A stretch of DNA of 64,000 bases from Ehretia macrophylla (GCA_037974665.1 CM075764.1:117304325-117368324); one strand, 5' to 3'; shown: positions 24,901 through 38,206, counted from the first letter of the stretch. Notes: generated by a model from the letters alone, not told the origin. A program made the numbers and translations.

Positions 24901-27900
24901 TTCACTTCACGTAGAGGCTGGACTAGCAAACAGAGGGCGTGGGGCTTGTGACCAGGTATCCGTCGCTCCGGTGCCCTTAACTTTTTATTTGTAAGGAGTT
25001 ATGCAGCGCACAACATACCGTTGGAAAGCTCTTTGAGAGCTCAACGATGGGGGCAACATGTCTGCTTAGTTGCGCATCTTTTTGAAGCCCAAAATTGAAC
25101 GTTTTCATCAGTTTCGGGACACTATTCTTCTTTTTCGTTGTTTTTTGTCCCGGATCGTACGTCGTGAGCAGCGAAAAGGACGACATCATAATCATATTTC
25201 TATTACCGAATCCCACGGCACCTTGGGCTAGACAACTTCACTTCACGAAGAGGCTGGGCCCGCAAATCGAGGGTGTGGGGCTTGTGATCAGGTATCCGTC
25301 GCTCCGGTGCCCATAACTTTTGATCCATAAGGAGTTACGCGGCGCACAGCATACCGTTGGAAAGCTCTCTTAGAGCTCTACGACGGGGGCATCTAGCATG
25401 CTCGGCTGCACCTATTTTCAAAGCCCAAAATTGAACGTTTTCATCAGTTTCGGTACACTTTTCTTCTTCTAAGCTATTTTTTCATCCCGGATTGTATGTC
25501 GTGAGCCGCGAAAAGGATGACAACCTAATCCATCACATTTCTATTACCGAATCCCACGCATCTTGGGCAAGACAACTTCACTTCACGTAGAGCCTGGGCC
25601 CGCAAACAGAGGGCGTGGGGCTTGTGACCAGGTATCCGTCGCTTCGGTGCCCTTAACTTTTGATCCGTAAGGAGTTACGCGGCGCACAATATACCGTTGG
25701 AAAGCTCTTTGAGAGATCTACGACGGAGGCTGCAAGCTTGCTCAGCTGCGCCTATTTTCAGAGCTCAAAATCGAACATTTTCATCAGTTTTAGGACACTT
25801 TTCTTCTTTTTTGTTATCTTTCTGTCCCGGATCGTACGTCGTGAGCCACGAAAAGGATGGCATCCTAATCCATCACATTTCTATTACCTAATCCCACAGT
25901 ACCTTGGGCAAGATAGCTTCACTTTACGTAAAGGCTGGGCCCGTAAACTGAGTGCGTGGGGAATGTGACCAGGTATGCATCACTCCGGTGCCCATAAGCT
26001 TTCCTCTATAAGGTGTTACGCGGCGCACAGCATACCGTTGGAAAGCCTTATGAGAGCTCTACGATGGGGGCACCTAGCAAGCTCGACTGCATATGTTTTC
26101 AGAACCCAAAATTGAACATTTTCAGAAGTTTTGGGACAATTTTCTTCTTCTGCGCTATTTTTTCTTCCGGATTGTACGTCATGAGCTGCGAAAAGGACGA
26201 CAACCTAATCCATCACATTTCTATTACCGAATCCCATGGCACCTTGGGCAAGACAACTTCACTTCACGTAGAGGCTGGGCCCGTAAATCGAGGGCGTGGG
26301 GCTTGTGACCAGGTATCCGTCGCACAGGTGCCCATAACTTTTGATTTGTAAGGAGTTACACGGTGCACACCATACCGTTGGAAAGATCTCCGAGAGCTCT
26401 ACGACATGGGCAGCAAGCCTACTCGGCTGTGCCTATTTTGGGAGCCTAAAATCAAACATTTTCATTAGTTTCGGGACACTTTTCTTCTTTTACACTGTTT
26501 TTGCGTCCCGAATCGTATGTCGTGAGCCGCGAAAAGGACGACAACCTAATCCATCACATTTCTATAACCGAATCACACGACACCTTGGGCAAGACAACTT
26601 CACTTCACGTAGAGCCTGGGCCCTCAAACCGAGGGCGTGGGGCTTGTGACCAGGTATCCGTCGTTCCGGTGCCCATAACTTTTGATCCATAAGGAGTTAC
26701 GTGGCGCACAATATACCGTTGGAAAGCTCTCTAAGAGCTCTACAACGGGAGCACCTAGCATGCTTGACTACGCCTATTTTCGTAGCCCAAAATCGAACAT
26801 TTTCAAAAGTTTTGGGTACTTTTCTTCTTTTCCACTATTTTTCTTTCCCAAATCGTATGCCGTGAGCAGCGAAAAGGACGACAACCTAATCATATTTCGC
26901 ATACTGAATCCCACAGCACCTTGGGCCGGCAAATCGAGGGCGTGGGGCTTGTGACCAGGTATCTATCGCTCCGGTGCACTTAACTTTTGATCCATAAGGA
27001 GTTACGCGGCGCAAAGCATACCGTTGGAAAGCTCTCTGAGAGCTCTACGATTGGGGCACCAAGCCTGCTCAGCTGCGCTTGTTTTCAAAACCCAAAATCA
27101 AACGTTTTCATCAGTTTTGAGAAACTTTTCTTCTTTTACTATATTTTTCTGTCCTGGATAGTACGTCATGAGCCGCGAAAAGGAAGACAACCTAATCTAT
27201 CACATCTCTATTACCGAATCCCACGGCACCTTGGGCAAGACAACTTCACTTCACGTAGAGGCTGGACCCGCAAACTGAGGGGATGGGGCTTATGACCAGG
27301 TATCCGTTGCTCCGGTGCCCATAACTTTTGATCCATAAGGAGTTACGCGGCCCACAACATACCGTTGCAAAGCTCTATGAGAGCTCTACGACGGGGGCAC
27401 CTAGCATGCTCGGTTGCGTCTGTTTTCGGATACCAAAATCGAACATTTTCATAAGTTTTAGGACACTTTTCTTCTTTTGCGCTGTCTTTCCGTCCCGGAT
27501 CATACGTCGTGAACCGCAAAAAGAATGACAACCTAATCCTTCATATTTCTATTACAGAATCCCACGACACCTTGGGCAAGACAACATCATTTCACGTAGA
27601 GGCTGGGCCTGCAAACAGAGGGCGTGGGGCTTTTGACTAGGTATCCATCGCTCTGGTGCCCTTAACTTTTGATCCGTAAGGAGTTACGCGGCGCACAACA
27701 TACCGTTGGAAAGCTCTCTGAGAGCTCTACGACAAAGGCAACAAGCCTGCTCAGTTGCGCCTATTTTCGGAGCCCAAAATCGAACATTTTCATCAGTTTC
27801 TGGACACTTTTCTTCTTTTTCGCTGTTATTCTATCCCGGATCGTACGTCGTGAGCAGCGAAAAGGACGACAAGCTAATCCATCACATTTCTATTACTGGA

Positions 27901-30900
27901 TCCCGCGGCACCTTGGGCAAGACAACTTCCCTTCACGTAGAGGCAGGGCCCTCAAACAGAGGGTGTGGGGCTTATGACCAGGTATCCGTCGCTCCGGTGC
28001 CATTAACTTTTGATCCGTAAGAAGTTACTCGGCACACAACATACCGTTGGAAAGATCTTTGTGACCTCTACGACGGGGGCAGCAATCCTGCTCGGCTGCG
28101 CCTATTTTTGGAGCCCAAAATCGAACGTTTTTATCAGTTTCGGGATACTTTTCTTCTTTTCTACAGTTTCCGTCATGAATCGTACGCCTTAAGCCGCGTA
28201 AAGGACAACAACCTAATCCATCACATTTCCATTACCGAATCCCATGGCACCTTGGGCAAGACAACTTCACTTCACATAGAGGCTGGGCCCGCAAATCGAA
28301 GGCGTTGGGCATGTGACCAGGTATTTGTCACTCCGGTGCCCATAATTTTTGATCCGTAACGAGTTATGCGGCGCACAGTATACAGTTGGAAAGCTCTCTG
28401 AGAGCTCTACGACGGGGGTACCTAGCATGCTCTACTGCGCCTATTTTCTGCACCCAAAATTGAATATTTTCATAATTTTTGGGACACTTTTCTTCTTTTG
28501 CACTGTTTTTCCGTCACGGATCGTACGTCGTGAGCCGCAAAAAGGACGACAACCTAATCCACCACAATTCTATTACCGAACCCCATGGAACCTTGGCCAA
28601 GACAACTTCACTTCACGTAGAGGCTAGGCCCGCAAACAGAGGGCGTGGGGCTTGTGACTAGGTATCCGTCGCTCCAATTCCTTTAACTTTTGATCCGTAA
28701 AGAGTCACTCAGCGCACAGCATACCGTTGGAAAGCTCTCTAAGAGCTCTATGACTGGGGCAGCAAGCCTGCTCGGTTGTGCCTATTTTCGGAGCCTAAAA
28801 ATGAACGTTTTCATCAGTTTTGGGACACTTTTCTTCTTTTTCGATGTTTTTCCGTCGCGGATCGTACGTCATGAGCCGCGAAAAGGACGACAACCTAATC
28901 CATCACATTTTTATTACCGAATCCCATGGCACCTTGGGCAAGACAACTTCACTTCACGTAGAGGATGGGACCGCAAAATGAGGGCGTGGGGCTTGTGACC
29001 AGGTATCCGTCGCTCCGGTGCCCATAACTTTTGATCCGTAAGGAGTTACGCGCAGCACAACATACCGTTAGAAAGCTCTCCGAGAGCTCTACGACGGGGG
29101 TGGCAAGACTGCTTGGCTGTGCCAGTTTTCGGAGCCCAAAATCGTAACGTTTCCATCAGTTTCGAGACACTTTTCTTCTTTTCCACAGTTTTTCCATCCC
29201 GGATCGTACATCGTGATTCACGAAAAGGACGATAACCTACTCCATTACATTTCTATTACCGAATCCCACGGTACCTTGGGCAAGACAACTTCACTTCACT
29301 TAGTGGCTGGGCCCGCAAAACGAGGGCGTGGGGATTGTGACCAGGTATCCGTCTCTTCGGTGCCCATAACTTTTGATCCGCAATGAGTTACGTGGTGCAA
29401 AGCATACCGTTGGAAAGCTCTCTGAGATTTCTACTACAAGGGCACCTAGCATGCTCGGCTACGCCTGTTTTCGGACAGCAAAATTGAACATTTTTATAAG
29501 TTTTGGGATACTTTTATTCTTTTGCGCTGGTTTTCCATTCCAGATCGTACGTCATGAGCCACGAAAAGGACGACAACCTAATCCATCACATTTCTATTAC
29601 CGAATCCCACGACACCTTGGGCAAGACAACTTCACTTCACGTAGAGGCTGGGCCCGCAAACCTAGGGCATGGGGCTTATGACCAGCTATCCGTGTCTCTG
29701 GTACCCTTAGCTTTTGATCCGTAAGGAGTTACGCGGCGCACATCATACCGTTGGAAAGCTCTCTGAGAGCTCTATGACGGAGGCAACAATCCCTCTCGGC
29801 TGCGCCAGTTTTTGGAGTCCAAAATTGAACGATTTCACCAGTTTCAGGACACTTTTCTTCTTTTTCGCTATTATTTTGTCCCGGATCGTACGTCGTGAGC
29901 CAAAAAAAGAACGATAACCTAATCCATCACATTTCTATTACCGAATCCAACGGCACCTTGGGCAAGACAACTTCACTTCACGTAGAGGCTGGGTCCGTAA
30001 ATCCAACGGCGTGGGGCTTGTGGCTAGGTATCCGTCGCTCCGGTGCCCATTTCTTTTGATCTATAAGGAGTTACGCGGCGCATAGTATACCGTTGGAAAG
30101 CTCTATGAGAGCTCTACGACGGGGGCACCAAGGATGCTCGGCTGCGTCTATTTTCGAAGCCCAAAATCGAACATTTTCTTAAGTTTTGAGACACTTTTCT
30201 TCTTTTACGCTATTTTTCATTCCGGATCGTACGTCATGAGCCACGAAAAGGACGACAACCTAATCCATCACATTTCTATTACCGAATCCCACGACATGTT
30301 GGGAAAGACAACTTTACTTCTCTTAGAGGATGGGCCCGCAAATTGAGGGCATGGGGCTTGTGACCAGGTATCCGTCGCTCCGGTGCCCATAACTTTTGAT
30401 CTGTAAGGAGTTACGCGGCGCACAGCATACCGTTGGAAAGATCTCCGAGTGCTCTACGACAGGGGCTACAAGTCTTCTTGGCTGCACCTATTTTCGAAGC
30501 CCAAAATTGAACATTTTCATCAGTTTCAGAATACATTTCTTCTTTTCAGCTGTTTTTTCGTCCCAGATCGTACGTCGTGAGCCGCGAAAAGGACGACAAC
30601 CTAAGCCATCACATTTCTATTACCGAATCCCATGGCACCTTGGGCAAGACAACTTCACTTCACGTAGAGGCTGGGCCCGCAAACCGAGGGCGTGGGGCTT
30701 GTGACCAGGTATCCGTCGCTCCGGTGCCCATAACTTTTGATCCGTAATGAGTTACGCGGCACACAACATACCGTTGGAAAGCTATCTGAGAGTTCTACGA
30801 CGGGGGCACCTAGCATGCTCGGCTGCGCCTGTTTTCGGAGAGCAAAATCGAACATATTCATTAGTTTAGGGCACTTTTCTTCTTTTGCGCTATTTTTTCG

Positions 30901-33900
30901 TCCGGGATCGTACGTCGTGAGCCATGAAAAGGACGACAACCTAATCCATCACATTTCTATTACCAAATCCCACGGCACCTTGGGCAAGACAACTTCACTT
31001 CATGTAGAGGCTGGGCCAGCAAACCGAGGGCGTGGGGCTTATGACCAGGTATCTGTCGCTCTAGTGCCCTTAACTTTTGATTTGTTAGGAGTTACGAGGT
31101 GCACAACATACCGTTGAAAAGCTCTCTGAGAGCTCTACGACAGTAGCATTAACCCTGCTCGGCTGCGCCTATTTTCGAAGCCTAAAATCGATTGTTTTCA
31201 TCAGTTTCTGGACACTTTTCTTCTTTTTCGCTGTTACTCTGTCCCGGATCGTACGTCGTGAGCCGCGAAAAAGACGACAACCTAATTCATCACATTTCTA
31301 TTACCGAATCCAACGAAACCTTGGGCAAGACAACTTCACTTCACGTTGAGGCTGGGCCCGTAAATCGAGGGCGTGGGGCTTGTGACCAGGTATCCGTCGC
31401 TCTGGTGCCCATAACCTTTGATCTATAAGGAGTTACGCAGTGCACAGCATACCGTCGAAAAGATCTATGAGACCTCTACGACGGGGGCACCTAGCATGCT
31501 CGGCTGCATCTGTTTTCGAAGGCCAAAATCGAATATTTTCATATGTTTTGGGACACTTTTCTTCTTTTGCGCTGTTTTTCCGTCCCGGATCGTAAGTCAT
31601 GAGCCCCGAAAAGGACGACAACTTAATCCATCACATTTCTATTACCGAATCCCACGAAACCTTGGGCAAGACAACTTCACTTCACGTAGAGGCTAGGCCC
31701 GCAAATCGAGGGCGTGGGGCTTGTGACTAGGTATCCGTCGCTCTGGTGCCCATAACTTTTGATCTGTAAGGAGTTACGAGGCGCACAACATACCGTTGGA
31801 AAGATCTCCGGGAGCTCTACATTATGGGCAGCAAGCCTACACGGCTGTGCCTATTTTCGGAGCCCAAAATCAAACGTTTTCATCAGTTTTGGGACAATTT
31901 TCTTCTTTTGCGATCTTTTTTCGTCCAGGATCGTACGTTGTGAGCTGCGAAAAGTACGATAACTTAATCCATGACATTTCTATTACCGAATCCCTTGGCA
32001 CCTTGGGCAAGACAACTTCATTTCACGTAGAGGCTGGGCCCGCAAAGCGAGGGCATGGGGCTTCTGATCAGGTATCCGTCGCTCAACTGTCCATAACTTT
32101 TGATCCGTAAGAAGTTACGCAGCGCACAACATACCGTGGGAAAGCTCTCCAAGAGCTCTAGGATGAGGGAAACAAGTCTGCTTGGCTGCGCCTATTTACG
32201 AAGCCCAAAATCGAACATTTTAATCAGTTTCGGGATACATTTCTTCTTTTCTGCTATTCTTTCGTCCCAGATTGTACGTCGTGAGTGTCAAAAAGGACGA
32301 CAACCTAATCCATCACATTTCTATTACCGAATCCCATGGTACCTTGGTCAAGATAACTTCACTTCACGTAGATGCTGGGCCCGCTAACCGAGGGTGTGGG
32401 GCTTGTGACCAGGTATCCGTCGCTACGGTGCCTTTATCTTCTGATCCGTAAGGCGTTACTCGGCGCATAGCATACCGTTGGAAAGCTCTCGGAGAGCTCT
32501 ACGACGAGGGCACCTAACATGCTTGGCTGCGCCTATTTTTGAAGCCCAAAATTGAACATTTTCATAATTTTTGGGACACTTTTCTTCTTTTCGTCCCAGA
32601 TTGTATGTCGTGATCCGCGTAAAGGACGACAACCTAATCCATCACATTTCTATTATCGGATCCCGCGGCACCTTGGGGACGACAACTTCCCTTCACGTAG
32701 AGGCAGGGCCCTCAAACAAAGGGCGTGGGGCTTGTGACCATGTATCCGTAGCTCCGGTGCCCTCAACTTTTTATCCGCAAGGAGTTACTCGGCGCACAGC
32801 ATACCGTTGGAAAGCTCACTGAGAGCTCTACAACTTGGGAAGCAAGCCTACTCAGCTGCGCCTTTTTTTGGAGCCCAAAATCAAACGTTTTCATCAGTTT
32901 CGGGATACTTTTCTTCTTTTGCGCTATTTTTTGGTCCCGGATCGTACATTGTGAGCTGCGAAAAGTATGACAACCTAATCCATCACATTTTTATTACCGA
33001 ATCCCACGGCACCTTGGGCAAGACAACTTCACTTCACGTAGAGGCTGGGCCAGCAAAGCGAGGGCGTGGGGCTTGTGACCAGGTATTCGTTGCTCTGGTG
33101 CTCATAACTTTTGATCCGTAAGGAGTTACGTAGCGCACAGCATACCGTGGGAAAGTACTCCGAGAGCTCTACAAAGAGGGCAACAAATCGTCTTGGCTGT
33201 GCTTGTTTTCGATGCCCAAAATCGAACATTTTCATCAGTTTCGGGATACATTTCTTCCTTTCCGCTGTTTTTCTGTCCTAGATCGTATGTCGTGAGCCGC
33301 GAAAAGGAAGACAACCTAATCCATCACATTTCTATTACCGAATCCCAAGGTACCTTGGTCAAGACAACTTCACTTCACGTAGAGGCTGGGCCCGCAAACC
33401 GAGGGCGTGGGGCTCGTGACTAGGTATCCGTCGCTCCGGTGCCCTTAACTTTGATCCGCAATGAGTTACTCGGCGCACAGCATACCGTTGGAAAGCTCTC
33501 TGAGAGCTCTATGACGGGGGCACCTAACATGCTTGGCTGCGCCTATTTTTGGAACCCAAAATCGAACATTTTCATAATTTTTGGGACACTTTTCTTCTTT
33601 TGCGTTGTTTTTCAGTCTCGGATTGTACGTCGTGAGCCGCAAAAGGGACGACAACCTAATCCATCACATTTCTATTACCAGATCCCACGACACCTTGGGC
33701 AAGACAACTTCACTTCACGTAGAGGTAGGGCCCTCAAACAGAGGGCGTAGGGCTTGTGAACAGGTATCTGTAGCTCCGGTGCCCTTAACATTTTATCCAT
33801 AAGGAGTGACTTAGCACACAACATACCGTTGGAAAGCTCTCTGAGAGCTCGAAGATGGGGGTAGCAAGCCTGCTAGGCTGCGCCTGTTTTCGGAGCCCAA

Positions 33901-34538
33901 AATCGAACGTTTTTATCAGTTTCGGGATACTTTTTTTCTTTTCCGCAATTTTTTCGTCGCGAATCGTACGTTGTGATCATCGAAAAGGACGACAACCTAC
34001 CGAATCCCATGGCACCTTGGGCAAAACAACTTCACTTCCCATAGAGGCTGGGCCCGCAAATCGAGGGCGTGGGGCTTGTGACCAGGTATCCGTCGCTCCG
34101 GTGCTCATAACTTTTGATCCGTAAGGAGTTACGCGGGGCACAACATACCGTTGGAAAGCTCTCTGAGAGCTCTACGACGAGGGCTCCTAGCATGCTCGAC
34201 TGCACCTGTTTTCTAAGCCAAAAATTGAACATTTTAATAAGTTTTGGGACTCTTTTCTTCTTTTGCACTGTTTTTCCGTCCCGAATCGTACGTCATGAGC
34301 CGCGAAAAGGGTGACAACTTATTACATCACATTTTTATTACCGAATCCCACGACACCTTAGACAAGACAACTTCACTTCACGTAGAGGCTGGGCCCGCAA
34401 ACCGAGGGCGTGGGACTTGTGACCAGGTATCCGTCGCTCCGATGCCCTTAACTTTTGATCCGTAAGGAGTTACTCGGCGCACAGCATACCGTTGGAAAGC
34501 CCTCTGAGAGCTCTACGACGGGGGCAGCTACCCAGCTT

Positions 34539-34543
34539 GCTGT
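34539..34543 (+). repeat. Target-site duplication of E2, left copy
   Basis: GCTGT lies immediately before the LTR start TGTGAGG. The same five bases follow the LTR end at 38207-38211. Five base pairs is the normal integrase footprint of Ty3/Gypsy elements. Confidence 0.93.
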
Positions 34544-35000
34544 TGTGAGGCCCGACCCCGAATAACGTGTGTTACCTTGATTTGCGTGCCATAGACCCCT
34601 AATTATATGACCGACCTTGGATTACTTGTCCTATCTTAGTTTTCGTGCATACCTCGTCATACGTTCCTTGACCTAGAATAGTGTGCCCTAATCCCCGACT
34701 CATGTGCTGTACCTAAAAATACGTGCTCTGATCTCGATGTACGTGCGTTACCTCATTTCGTGTGCCCTAACATTGAACTACGTACCTTAACCTAGGTTTA
34801 AGAGTCGTACCTCGATTTGCGTGCATTACATTGAATTACGTGCCTTGCATTGGTTTACGTACATTCACCTAGGATTACATGCATTAGACTTGAAGTTCGT
34901 GTCTTACCTCGTAGTTCGTGTCTACCTCATGATTCGTGTCCTATATTGATTTTTGTGTGTGTCTCGTAGTGCGTGCCCTAGACTTAGGAAAGCGTGCCCG
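34544..35000 (+). promoter_or_regulatory. U3 array of degenerate GTG-rich motifs
   Basis: The first ~457 bp of the LTR consist of loosely repeated units about 18-24 bp long, each with a core such as ACGTG, TCGTG or GCGTGC followed by CCT and then a variable A/T-rich stretch (TACGTGC, TTCGTGTC, TGCGTGC and similar). The array ends with GGAAAGCGTGCCCGCACG. ACGTG cores resemble plant bZIP (ABRE/G-box) sites, so an enhancer role is possible but inferred. The equivalent arrays are about 419 bp in E1 and about 225 bp in both E3 LTRs, so copy number varies. Confidence 0.5.
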
Positions 35001-35038
35001 CACGTTAATCAATAAAGAATCCTACACAAAGCACTAAA

Positions 35039-35048
35039 CTATAAAATA
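35039..35048 (+). promoter_or_regulatory. TATA-like box in E2 LTR
   Basis: CTATAAAATA follows the motif array and precedes a CT-rich tract by about 300 bp. It is identical to the E1 string at 17412-17421. It is a plausible core promoter of the family; no transcript evidence is available. Confidence 0.45.
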
Positions 35049-35344
35049 ATCCTACAAACACCACTAACTATTATTATAATCCTAATTCAAATCTCTACAA
35101 AATCCACTAACACCTAAATATTATATTTTAAACTCACTACAAGACAAAATCTCACAAACCTCTAAACATATCCTATATTCTATTCTACCTAAAATCCCTA
35201 AATACCCAACATTCTCTTACACACATGTTAAAACAATTCAAAAGATGACACAAATCTGAATTTTTGCATGCCCAAGGCCAACATATGCATCAACTTTTGC
35301 AAAAGCCTCATTTTTCTCTCATTTCTCTCACTTTCCTCACATTT

Positions 35345-35373
35345 TCTCTCTCTCCCTCTCACTCTCTCTCTCC
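35345..35373 (+). repeat. CT-rich low-complexity tract in LTR
   Basis: An impure run of CTCT units. Equivalent GA-rich tracts appear on the plus strand of the minus-strand copies (about 16950-16970, 49951-49990 and 56503-56540). Pyrimidine tracts are common in transcribed leaders of plant LTR elements. Confidence 0.8.
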
Positions 35374-35874
35374 ATTTCGGTTTTGGCTGAGTTCTATCCA
35401 CCTCTTAGCTCATCTTCATCATCCTAAGGTGCATCAAGACAAACCACAAGCAAAGAAACTCACCCAAGCAAGCTAGGATGCAAGAAACACACATGCAAGT
35501 ATTTTGAGTCACCATTTTCGGCCTTGGTGAGTTTTTAAGCTTCCATTTCTTTTCTTCTTATTCTAACCTCATGCATGTGCTAAGAGATTGATCACTAAGC
35601 TAGGAAAAATAGAGAAAATCTAGTTGGAATCTCGGCTAAGCAAGAAGAAGAAGAGATTTGAGCTTCAACAAGGTTTTGAGCATTTTTTGGGTTGATTGCA
35701 AAGGTGAGGGCTAAAACCTTTTGAAAACTCTTCAAAAATCCACATGCATGCTAATAAATGTGTATATTTGCTTCTGTACTTGAGCTATATGGTCGTTCAT
35801 AAGCTTAAACAACCATGCATGGCAATATCTTGGCTTGAAAATGATGCTAGGTGAAGTCGAAATTGTTGACAGCT

Positions 35875-36262
35875 CTCTGACCAGTCTGTTCGAGGTAAGT
35901 TTAGCTAGGCAAATGAAGTTGAAAATGCTTGAAAATTGGTAGGAGACTAGTTTGGACAGTTTTGAACATTTTTTCCAGAAATAGGCCGAAGCTAATTTGG
36001 ACTCTAAAGTCCTAAAAATGGAAAATCTTTAAAATGTGACCAAATCTGGAAATCTGGAAAAATGAAGAGGTTTTGGCAGATGCACTGACCTTGTGGAACG
36101 AACCATATTTGAATTAGTAAATGTTGTCCAAAATGCATGAAATTTGGTTTACTTCTATATTTTTCAGTTTTGGACAATTTTTTCAGAAATGGACCAAGGC
36201 TAAAACTGACCCTAAGGACCTCAAAAACGTCAATTTATGAAACATGTGCAAATCTGGACAGT
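35875..36262 (+). repeat. Diverged ~200-bp tandem pair inside the LTR
   Basis: Two adjacent units share an ordered set of phrases: an A/T-rich stretch before AAATTTGG or AAATTGG, CAGTTTTG-ACA, CAGAAATGG or AAATAGG, CC-AGGCTAA, GAC-CTAA-G-CCT-AAAA and CAAATCTGGA. The same pair is present in E1 (about 16228-16620) and both E3 LTRs (about 49064-49460 and 55610-56005). The duplication therefore predates the spread of these copies. Confidence 0.75.
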
Positions 36263-36923
36263 TTTGTGCTATTCCACTGTTTCGGCTATATCTAATGATC
36301 CCGAACTCCAATTGATGCAAGGTTTGTTTCTGATTTTAGTTAACTTCTTAAGATTTAATTTGACATCTTATTCACTGAATTAGGAGATTTTTTGCTTATC
36401 CGATTGATTGTGAGAAGATAGCCTATTGCAGTAAGGGTTTCACTTAATGTTGTGCTTGGAAATATTGTTGTGACTCCTCTTGTTGAATTAGATGCTTGGG
36501 ATTGTAGCTACGGGATGTTGTGTGGACTGTTTTGAATGTTTGAGGATGTTGAATTAAATGATGCATGGTTTGAGATTGACCTTGAGTTGGGTTGAGGCCC
36601 AAATTGCACGAATATACATGAAATGGAAACCCTAATGACTAGGTAGTTTTGCTAAGTATTGATCAATTGGATATTGTGTGGGAATTATATGCTTAGTGGG
36701 CTGCCCGTTAATGTCTTATAACTTCAAATGTGATTTTGACCATTGCATGTTGACAAATAAGCTTTTCTTGCACCCGAACCCATGATTGATGTCATTGCAT
36801 GTTGAATAATCTTATCACTTGATCACGTGGGCTTCTTAATGAGTTATATGGCCTGTTTTACATGTGTTACATGGCTACCTGTTTAATTTTCATATAACTC
36901 TATATGCCTTTCAAGTGAAATTA

Positions 36924-37117
36924 CCTGTCTTATCTTGCCCTGCTTGTTTACCTGTCAATGTGCAATCTTATGACTGTCCGGAGGCAACCTACTTTGTTGT
37001 CCTCCTACTGTGATATATTTCCTGTCTTATCGTGCCCTGCTTGTTTACCTGCCAATGTGCAATCTTATGACTGTCCGGAGGCAACCTACTTTGTTGTCCT
37101 CCTACTGTGAGATATTA
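36924..37117 (+). repeat. 97-bp tandem duplication, private to E2
   Basis: Two adjacent 97-bp units beginning CCTGTCTTAT, each containing CTGTCCGGAGGCAACC, differ at only a few positions. The other LTR copies carry this segment once. The near identity shows the duplication is recent and specific to this copy. Confidence 0.93.
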
Positions 37118-37142
37118 CCTATCATGAATGTGCATTGCATAC

Positions 37143-37156
37143 AAGGTTGCAACCTT
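37143..37156. other. 14-bp perfect palindrome conserved in all LTRs
   Basis: AAGGTTGCAACCTT is its own reverse complement. It occurs intact in E1 (15425-15438), E2 (here) and both E3 LTRs (48267-48280 and 54825-54838), although flanking bases differ. Perfect conservation of a palindrome in non-coding LTR sequence suggests a dimer-binding site, or may simply reflect common descent. Confidence 0.7.
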
Positions 37157-38206
37157 TCTTGTCGTCATGGTAGCGATCACGCAGACTGGGCGGCATCGGG
37201 CTTGCCGGTGCACCCGTGACTACCATGGTCCCATTCCCTCTCTCGCTTGGAGGCTAGACTTCCTCGGAGAGTTGGGTTGTAGGATTTTGAGGTACATCCG
37301 GAGTACACCCACCTGGCGTGTTTGGGGGATGATTTGAAGTCGACCGCAACAACTGATTCTGGAACTGATCTGAGAGCAAAAGCTCATTGTATCCTTTTTA
37401 CTATGTGTATAAGTACTCTCGCTTGGTTCCTAGAGAACCTCGGGGAGGAAAGACTGGTATTTCTGTTCCTATACTTATATTATTGTTACATTCATGCTTG
37501 CAAAAGGATTTTCATAAGTTGAACCGGAAAATGAGTTTCAAAACCTATTTCTCGTTCCCCCTCGCTGAGTTCATAAGGACTCACTCTCTTTTATCATCTC
37601 AGGTGAAGAAGATCAAGAACAGGTACCCGAGGACGATGTGCCTAATGATGATTCCTTGGAGTGATTTCCTGTCCCTACGTGCTTTTGTGCTTTGCCTGAA
37701 AGTGGTTACTATATGGATGTTGTGTTTGATTGCAAACTACTCATTTTATTGATGTAAATGACCCCGTTGTAATTTGGGTCTAATTTTGGGATTGTACTAT
37801 CTATAACCGTATGAACTTTTATTTGGTTGTTTGTTTTCATTTTCTTCATTAGTAGTTATCATAGGCATTCAAACCACTAGATGAACAATCAACTAAGTTA
37901 ATTCTATCTAATTTCACTTAGGTGCTCATTTGCAAACTAAAGGATAATAGGTACTTGCATGATAGGAAATTGACAAATAAACGGGACATAGTTATCATGT
38001 TAGGCTTATTAACCAAACAAGACTTTCAAGATAAACTAGTAGGCAAATCGGTTGGTGACAAATAGGAGTCCTTAATGGAATTGGATTAATGATTGGAATA
38101 ATTGAGGCGTTTAGAGAATTAGGTCAAACCAAAGAGCCCAATTACAGCCGTTATATTGCCAGTTTTCCGAAAATTTTTGGAGTTTAGGCCAGGTTGAGGC
38201 GTGACA

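Larger units (their letters stand above)
17880..34543 (+). repeat. Satellite array 2, ~341-bp tandem repeat
   Basis: The longest block, about 49 monomers in the same orientation and register as array 1. It resumes at phase 30 (CACAGCATACC) directly after the E1 LTR end and stops at phase 93, where the E2 LTR is inserted. The first 4 kb are an alternating two-monomer repeat; later monomers are more mixed. Small internal deletions occur, for example at about 33990 (about 20 bp, joining GACAACCTA to CCGAATCC), 26925 (CCTTGGGC joined to CGGCAAATC) and 32590 (TTCTTTTCGTCCC). The end carries one copy of the E2 target-site duplication. Confidence 0.97.
34544..38206 (+). mobile_element. E2: solo LTR (3,663 bp)
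   Basis: A complete LTR of the same family on the plus strand, from TGTGAGGCCCG to GAGGCGTGACA, flanked by a perfect GCTGT duplication. The satellite monomer continues in register on both sides once one GCTGT is removed, so this is a clean integration followed by LTR-LTR recombination that removed the internal region and one LTR. Sense-order features are a motif array (34544-35000), TATA-like box (35039), CT-rich tract (35345-35373), CCATGCATGG (35813), paired ~200-bp units (about 35875-36262), a private 97-bp tandem duplication (36924-37117) and the palindrome at 37143. No PBS or PPT adjoins it. Confidence 0.95.

Noticed and set aside
37128-37337. 69-codon ATG frame in the LTR, also at 48086-48295 and 54644-54853 (minus)
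   Set aside because: It is stopped in E1, and the differences between copies mostly change the amino acid. It overlaps other open frames, matches no known domain and lies in non-coding LTR sequence. Shared descent explains its recurrence.
37322-37752. Two further short frames in the LTR (around LRAKAHRILFTMC and MSFKTYFSF)
   Set aside because: They start at non-ATG codons or continue from upstream, differ in length between copies and show no domain. They are treated as LTR sequence.
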